Shown piece after piece: positions 22,393 through 25,924 of a stretch of 25,924 bases of DNA. This DNA is from Treponema sp. UBA3662 (GTDB lineage Bacteria > Spirochaetota > Spirochaetia > Treponematales > Treponemataceae). Made by a program: the position numbers and the translations under genes. The notes below the pieces were generated by a model. It had not been told where the DNA came from. It saw only the letters and a list, made by a program, of their open reading frames with translations, and made no database searches. The first letter of the stretch is position 1. Every line of letters begins with the position of its first letter. Location: assembly GCA_002373205.1 (NCBI GenBank), contig DFJV01000141.1:21625-47548 (forward strand), read 5' to 3'.

Positions 22393-24153
22393 TTATTTTT
22401 CCGTAAAGTTACTTGCGCGGTCACAGAAAAGCCTTACAAGTTCAACCTGGGATTTGTGGCGGCTCTTTAAATATAAGGTTTTTGTGACTTCGTTGTAGAC
22501 GTAGCCCGAAGAATTGTAGAATTCAAAGCGTGGGTCAGTCCTAAAGCGCAATCCCTGGATTTCTATGTTTGCGTGGAAGGTTGGAACGCCTTTCATCAGG
22601 ATGTAGTGTGAATAGGTAAGCGGGAAGTCTACGTTGATGTTTACGACTCCGCCCGGCATGAGCGAGTACCTGATGGAAGATGCGCAGGTCCAAGCCCATA
22701 CACATTCTGAACCGTAGTAGCCCAATATCTGTGTGTGCGGGTAGAATTTGTTTTCTGCAAGCAGCGGGTAGAGTTCCGCCAAGGACTGAAGGTTTGAAAG
22801 CGTTTCTTCCGTAAGGTTCTGGTTTGCCAAGAGGCGGCCCGTGTCTTCAATTTCCGGTCTGGAAGAGATGCGTCCCAACTGAATCAGGGCCCAGCCGGCT
22901 TCCACTGCCTGTACCGGGCTTAGCGGAATGTCGTTTTCTGTAACGGTTATGATTCCGTCTTCCAGCTTTGTGTTTTCCTGGATAACCTTTGTGCAGGGCT
23001 CTATTGCGGAGGCAAGAAGGGCTGCTGTGTCCGGGTCGGTCTTGTAAAGCTTTGCGTAAACAGTAATAAGTCCGAATGCCTGGCTAACGGTTGGCTCAAA
23101 AGAAGCCATCGTGGCAGGAAGTGAAAGCAGCGTCTTTGCGGAAGGCTTTTTCTTTTCGCGCAGGATGTAGTCGCTGATTCCTTCAACAGTAAAGATGTCC
23201 GGGTTCTTGCCCTGGATTGCGCTCTGGACAAGGGATTCCAGCCTCTGGTTGTGGGAGACAAGGGTTTCGTCCATGGCTACAAGGCCTGCAAAGTATGGTA
23301 CGGAAAGGAATGTGCGCTTGTTACCCTGCTTGAATGATGACGGAACAGTGTCTATTGCCCTGTTGTAGCGTTCGTGGGAGCACATTTCGGCAACGTAGGC
23401 GGTGATTTCCTTTTCCGTGAGGCTTGAAACCTGAGAAGAGGATGCCGCGTGTTCAAACTGAGTAACTATGGCGTTCCTGAGTTGTTCAACTTTTGCAGTG
23501 TATGTGTTTGCGTCACAGCCTTCTATGCCTGCTGCAGCGGTAAATTCAAAGTGCTTTGAAGGATCGTATGCGGTGTAGGAAGCGAGGGGGCTTTCTTTTG
23601 TAAACACTATGCGGTCATTTTCCAGGCGGGGCGCGTTAAGGGAATACATTTTATCCCTGGTGCTAAGAATCATGCGGTTTGAGCTTGCTTCTTTTACACT
23701 GTAGCCGCCTGCTGTCTTGCATACGATGGAAAGCGTGTTGTTGTTGCCGGATGGGATGGCGCTAATCGTAAGGAATGCGTTTGGAGTGCTGTCCGAAACA
23801 GAGAAGGTGAGCGTGCTGCCGTCCGTAAATCCAAATTCAACGGAATTTGGGTTGAGTTCTTTCCAGGAAGCAAGAACCAGGTTTGTGGAAGAGCCTTCTT
23901 CCGCCGAGTTGGATACGGTTGCAGGGTTGTTTGAGTTTGCCACAAAGGTAAGCCCCTTAAAATTGGCCTGCAGCTGGTTTTTTAAAACCGTTTCCTGGTT
24001 TTTTGTCTCGGTTTGAGCCATAGAAACCCGCAGTTCACCAAAAGTTTTGGTAAAAACGGATTCGGTCTTAAATTGAAGTACAAAGATGCCGACAATAACA
24101 ACGGCGTAGAGTACTGTGAGTCCTAAAAATTTTCTAACAGGATGTTTACGCAT
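22393..24153 (-). CDS. Membrane-anchored or exported protein of unknown function
   Basis: This is a 586-residue protein with the chosen start MRKHPVRKFLG. A single N-terminal hydrophobic helix (LTVLYAVVIVGIFVL) follows a basic stretch, so it is either a signal anchor or an uncleaved signal; most of the protein would be periplasmic. The first 200 residues are beta-rich and polar; the middle (about 240-450) is helical with many short helices; the end is beta-rich (VNINVDFPLTYSHYILMKG, FRTDPRFEFYNSSGYVYN). No known family was recognised. The frame stays open to 24195, but the upstream ATG lies before a candidate promoter whose -10 ends 7 nt before this ATG, and neither has an SD. A lineage-specific spirochaete protein is a guess. 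Confidence 0.8.
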   Translation of the reverse strand: MRKHPVRKFLGLTVLYAVVIVGIFVLQFKTESVFTKTFGELRVSMAQTETKNQETVLKNQLQANFKGLTFVANSNNPATVSNSAEEGSSTNLVLASWKELNPNSVEFGFTDGSTLTFSVSDSTPNAFLTISAIPSGNNNTLSIVCKTAGGYSVKEASSNRMILSTRDKMYSLNAPRLENDRIVFTKESPLASYTAYDPSKHFEFTAAAGIEGCDANTYTAKVEQLRNAIVTQFEHAASSSQVSSLTEKEITAYVAEMCSHERYNRAIDTVPSSFKQGNKRTFLSVPYFAGLVAMDETLVSHNQRLESLVQSAIQGKNPDIFTVEGISDYILREKKKPSAKTLLSLPATMASFEPTVSQAFGLITVYAKLYKTDPDTAALLASAIEPCTKVIQENTKLEDGIITVTENDIPLSPVQAVEAGWALIQLGRISSRPEIEDTGRLLANQNLTEETLSNLQSLAELYPLLAENKFYPHTQILGYYGSECVWAWTCASSIRYSLMPGGVVNINVDFPLTYSHYILMKGVPTFHANIEIQGLRFRTDPRFEFYNSSGYVYNEVTKTLYLKSRHKSQVELVRLFCDRASNFTEK

Positions 24154-24174
24154 TTTGGTTATTTTATATATAAT
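24145..24174 (+). promoter_or_regulatory. Possible rightward promoter before the structured region and TPR gene
   Basis: TTTACG (24145-24150), an 18-nt spacer and a perfect TATAAT (24169-24174). The transcript would run through the folded region at 24255-24341 into the TPR gene. The AT-rich setting makes chance matches likely. Confidence 0.3.
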
Positions 24175-24189
24175 GGGTGCAAAATTCAA
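24161..24189 (-). promoter_or_regulatory. Possible leaderless promoter of the 586-residue exported protein
   Basis: On the minus strand: TTGAAT (complement of 24184-24189), 17-nt spacer, TAAAAT (complement of 24161-24166), 7 nt, ATG. The start codon has no SD. This is weaker than the pepT and dnaX cases because the region is AT-rich and other -10-like hexamers overlap. Confidence 0.35.
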
Positions 24190-24254
24190 GAGCATATATA
24201 TAGATAGAATGCATGTAAATCAGTTTTGTGCGCAACGGGAAGAAAAATATGGAT

Positions 24255-24341
24255 AAAATCCATTTGCGAGGTGCGTAACAGGTAGCGTAGCTTCAAGCCC
24301 CGAAGGGAGTCAGAGTCCTATTACCTCGCACCATGGGTTTT
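24255..24341 (+). ncRNA. Strongly folded RNA candidate upstream of the TPR gene
   Basis: AAAATCCAT (24255-24263) pairs with ATGGGTTTT (24333-24341), and TGCGAGGT (24265-24272) pairs with ACCTCGCA (24323-24330). GTAACAGG (24275-24282) can pair with CCTATTAC (24317-24324) with one mismatch. The apex holds CCC-cgaa-GGG (24298-24307). The result is a long rod of about 87 nt, 68 nt before the TPR start codon. It could be a small RNA, a leader element or another palindromic repeat. It lacks the conserved SRP RNA core and I cannot match it to a known riboswitch. Confidence 0.4.
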
Positions 24342-24409
24342 CAGCCAGATTTTTCTGTTAGTGGAGCACAAAACAGATTTACATGTGATGAAAATAATAG
24401 TGGGAGTAA

Positions 24410-25828
24410 ATGATGAATAATTTTGTTAAAAACAAGATTGCCGTTTTTGTAGCTGTTGCAGTATGTTTTGCAGCACCTTTTTCTGCTTCTGCCGCCGGAC
24501 AGGACAGGTACGGTAGCACGCAGGCGGAAGCCGCATACAATTTGGGACTTTCCAAGAATAATTTTATCCAAAGCCTTCAGAATTCGCTTGCAAAGTCTTC
24601 TCCGCAGGAAACCCTCAAGCTTTTTGACACCCTTCCTGCAGAGCTTTCCGAGGATTTTGACATTCTTTACCTTAAGTCGGCACTCAACCTTAGCGCTGGA
24701 AACTACAAGGAAGCCTCTCAGATTTGTTCTTCGCTAAGAACTGCCAACCCGGGCAACCAGGACGCTTTGGAACTTGGCATTGTAATTGCAACTGCCCAGG
24801 GGGACACAAAGACAAAGTCAGCCCTTGTGAATGAGCTTCTAAAGAAAGATCCGTACAATTCTGCCGCAAACATAACCATTGGCGATGACTATTTTGCCCG
24901 CAAGAACTACAAGCAGGCACTTGCATACTACGAAAAGGCCCTGGTCAACGACAGCAACAATGTGGACGCAAAGTTTGGTGTTGGTAGAGCCGCCTATTAC
25001 CTTAAGGATGATGAAAAGGCAAAGAAAACCTTCAAATCAATCATAGAAATTGACCCAACCTATGCACCTGGCTATTCATACCTTGGAAAAATTGCCGCTG
25101 CAAACAAAGAAAACAAGATTGCTTCCTCTTACGCAGAAAAGGCACTTGAACTTGACTCCGAAAACTACGACTACCTTATGGACTACGGAATGTACGAGAA
25201 CACAATGGAACATTCCGAGAACGCAATTAAGGCTTGGACAAAGGCAATTAAGCTCCAGCCTGACTACTTCCTTGCCTATGCCTACCGCGGCGGTTTGTAC
25301 GATGCAGAGAATATGCTTGACCAGGCTTGCGAAGACTACAAGATGGTTGTAAAGCTGAATCCTGACTATTACTTTGCCTACGAAGAGCTTGGCGTAATCT
25401 ACCTGCACAAAGAGCAGTGGACTCTTGCACGCGAGGCATTCGAAAAGTGCTACGAAAAGCAGAAGGACAATATTTCCTATCCGCTGATGATTACATATTG
25501 CTACTACCGCGAGAACAACAGCTTTAAAGCCCGCGAATTTAGCGACAAGGTTTTGCGCAAGATGGACAGGTCTTCCATTGAATACGCAATGCTCCGCGTC
25601 TTCCACGACAGGGGCGGAGAAATGCCGCTTGCCCAGAAGATTGCACAATTGGGCAGCCGCCAGCAGCAGGGAAAGATGTACTTCTACCTTGGCCTTTTGT
25701 ATGAACTTTACGGTGGAGTTGAAGCTTCCCGCGAATGGTACGCAAAGGTTCTTTCCATGAATTGCCCAATGTTCTTTGAATACCGCCTTGCTGAATGGAG
25801 TGTGCAGCCAAATGACAGCGCAAAATAA
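24410..25828 (+). CDS. Exported tetratricopeptide-repeat protein
   Basis: This 472-residue protein begins with a signal peptide (KNK, hydrophobic IAVFVAVAVCFAAPF, SASA before AGQD, likely cleavage near residue 28). The rest is a chain of TPR helices. Clear units include NITIGDDYFARKNYKQALAY, DAKFGVGRAAYYLKDDEKAK, GYSYLGKIAAANKENKIAS, YLMDYGMYENTMEHSENAIK and AYAYRGGLYDAENMLDQACE. TPR arrays are protein-protein scaffolds; here in the periplasm, with an unknown partner. GGGAG precedes two consecutive ATG codons (24410, 24413); either could be used. The 3' end overlaps a TraB-family gene by 17 nt, so the two are coupled. Confidence 0.9.
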   Translation: MMNNFVKNKIAVFVAVAVCFAAPFSASAAGQDRYGSTQAEAAYNLGLSKNNFIQSLQNSLAKSSPQETLKLFDTLPAELSEDFDILYLKSALNLSAGNYKEASQICSSLRTANPGNQDALELGIVIATAQGDTKTKSALVNELLKKDPYNSAANITIGDDYFARKNYKQALAYYEKALVNDSNNVDAKFGVGRAAYYLKDDEKAKKTFKSIIEIDPTYAPGYSYLGKIAAANKENKIASSYAEKALELDSENYDYLMDYGMYENTMEHSENAIKAWTKAIKLQPDYFLAYAYRGGLYDAENMLDQACEDYKMVVKLNPDYYFAYEELGVIYLHKEQWTLAREAFEKCYEKQKDNISYPLMITYCYYRENNSFKAREFSDKVLRKMDRSSIEYAMLRVFHDRGGEMPLAQKIAQLGSRQQQGKMYFYLGLLYELYGGVEASREWYAKVLSMNCPMFFEYRLAEWSVQPNDSAK

Positions 25829-25924
25829 TGTTGCCGCCAGAGACTCCAACACGCAAAAGCATCTTGTTGTTGCCGGCAGGGAATTTGTCCTCGTGGGAAC
25901 CGCCCATGTTTCAAAAGAAAGCAT
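25812..25924 (+). CDS. TraB family protein, N-terminal fragment (runs off the window)
   Basis: An ATG at 25812 inside the end of the TPR gene opens a frame that stays open to the window edge (37 complete codons). It reads MTAQNNVAARDSNTQKHLVV then AGREFVLVGTAHVSKES. The LVGTAHVSKES motif is the N-terminal signature of TraB/PrgY-type proteins, a membrane-associated family related to the Tiki/EreA fold and found in spirochaetes, archaea and others. A GGAG (25797-25800) lies 11 nt upstream of the ATG. The rest of the gene is outside the window. Confidence 0.8.
   Translation, partial: MTAQNNVAARDSNTQKHLVVAGREFVLVGTAHVSKES

Noticed and set aside
24266..24333. tRNA-like segment (7-bp acceptor-type stem followed by ACCA)
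   Set aside because: Only 68 nt, with no TTC-containing T-loop, no proper D-arm and no anticodon arm of normal geometry.
24255..24341. Signal recognition particle (4.5S) RNA
   Set aside because: The rod shape is suggestive, but the conserved GGUCAGG and GGAAGCAGC core is absent.
25076..25924. 282-residue open frame opposite the TPR gene, open to the window edge
   Set aside because: Antisense to clear TPR repeats and to the TraB start; the Val/Cys/Leu-rich composition is typical of a shadow frame.

Overview
The window looks like part of a Treponema (spirochaete) chromosome, probably a host-associated gut, rumen or oral species. This is inferred from the spirochaete-type gene set, a secreted GH5 glucanase, the polyphosphate kinase/exopolyphosphatase pair, a MurA with Asp in place of the catalytic Cys, and many short palindromic repeats between genes. 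I cannot name the species from sequence alone. No rRNA, confident tRNA, CRISPR array, phage or transposase gene is visible.

Layout. Positions 25-3418 (minus strand) hold a VapB/VapC-type toxin-antitoxin pair followed by pepT and murA, with pepT and murA only 9 nt apart. A divergent intergenic region with back-to-back sigma70-type promoters and a doubled palindromic operator leads to a secreted GH5 glycosidase (3559-5277, plus). A dCache methyl-accepting chemotaxis protein follows on the minus strand, then an orphan PTS EIIC-like membrane protein. Positions 8854-9872 are dense in repeats and contain one small membrane-protein gene. The conserved dnaX-ybaB-recR operon occupies 9873-12709. The minus-strand ppx and ppk genes (12940-16761) form a polyphosphate module. 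A trehalase-like glycosidase (TTG start) is divergent from the most unusual gene here, an 822-residue fusion of a GatB-like protein and an L-asparaginase/GatD-like protein. The right end holds two exported proteins of unknown function, a lipoprotein with a degenerate M23-like fold, a strongly folded RNA candidate, and an exported TPR protein whose 3' end overlaps a TraB-family gene running off the window.

The main candidates for something new are as follows. (1) The GatB-asparaginase fusion has the two partners of archaeal GatDE in one chain, but catalytic residues appear lost in both halves. (2) A dispersed intergenic repeat of about 90 bp occurs in five places; its hairpins show compensatory base changes between copies. 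(3) A MITE-like element with terminal inverted repeats occurs in two copies sharing a 65-bp core with 63 identities. (4) pepT and dnaX have matching promoters that put the predicted +1 on the A of the start codon, with no ribosome binding site; a third gene may be similar. These would be leaderless mRNAs.

Functionally the window mixes housekeeping genes (cell wall, replication/repair, peptide breakdown, polyphosphate) with accessory carbohydrate and sensing functions. All assignments come from reading motifs by eye; no database search was run.
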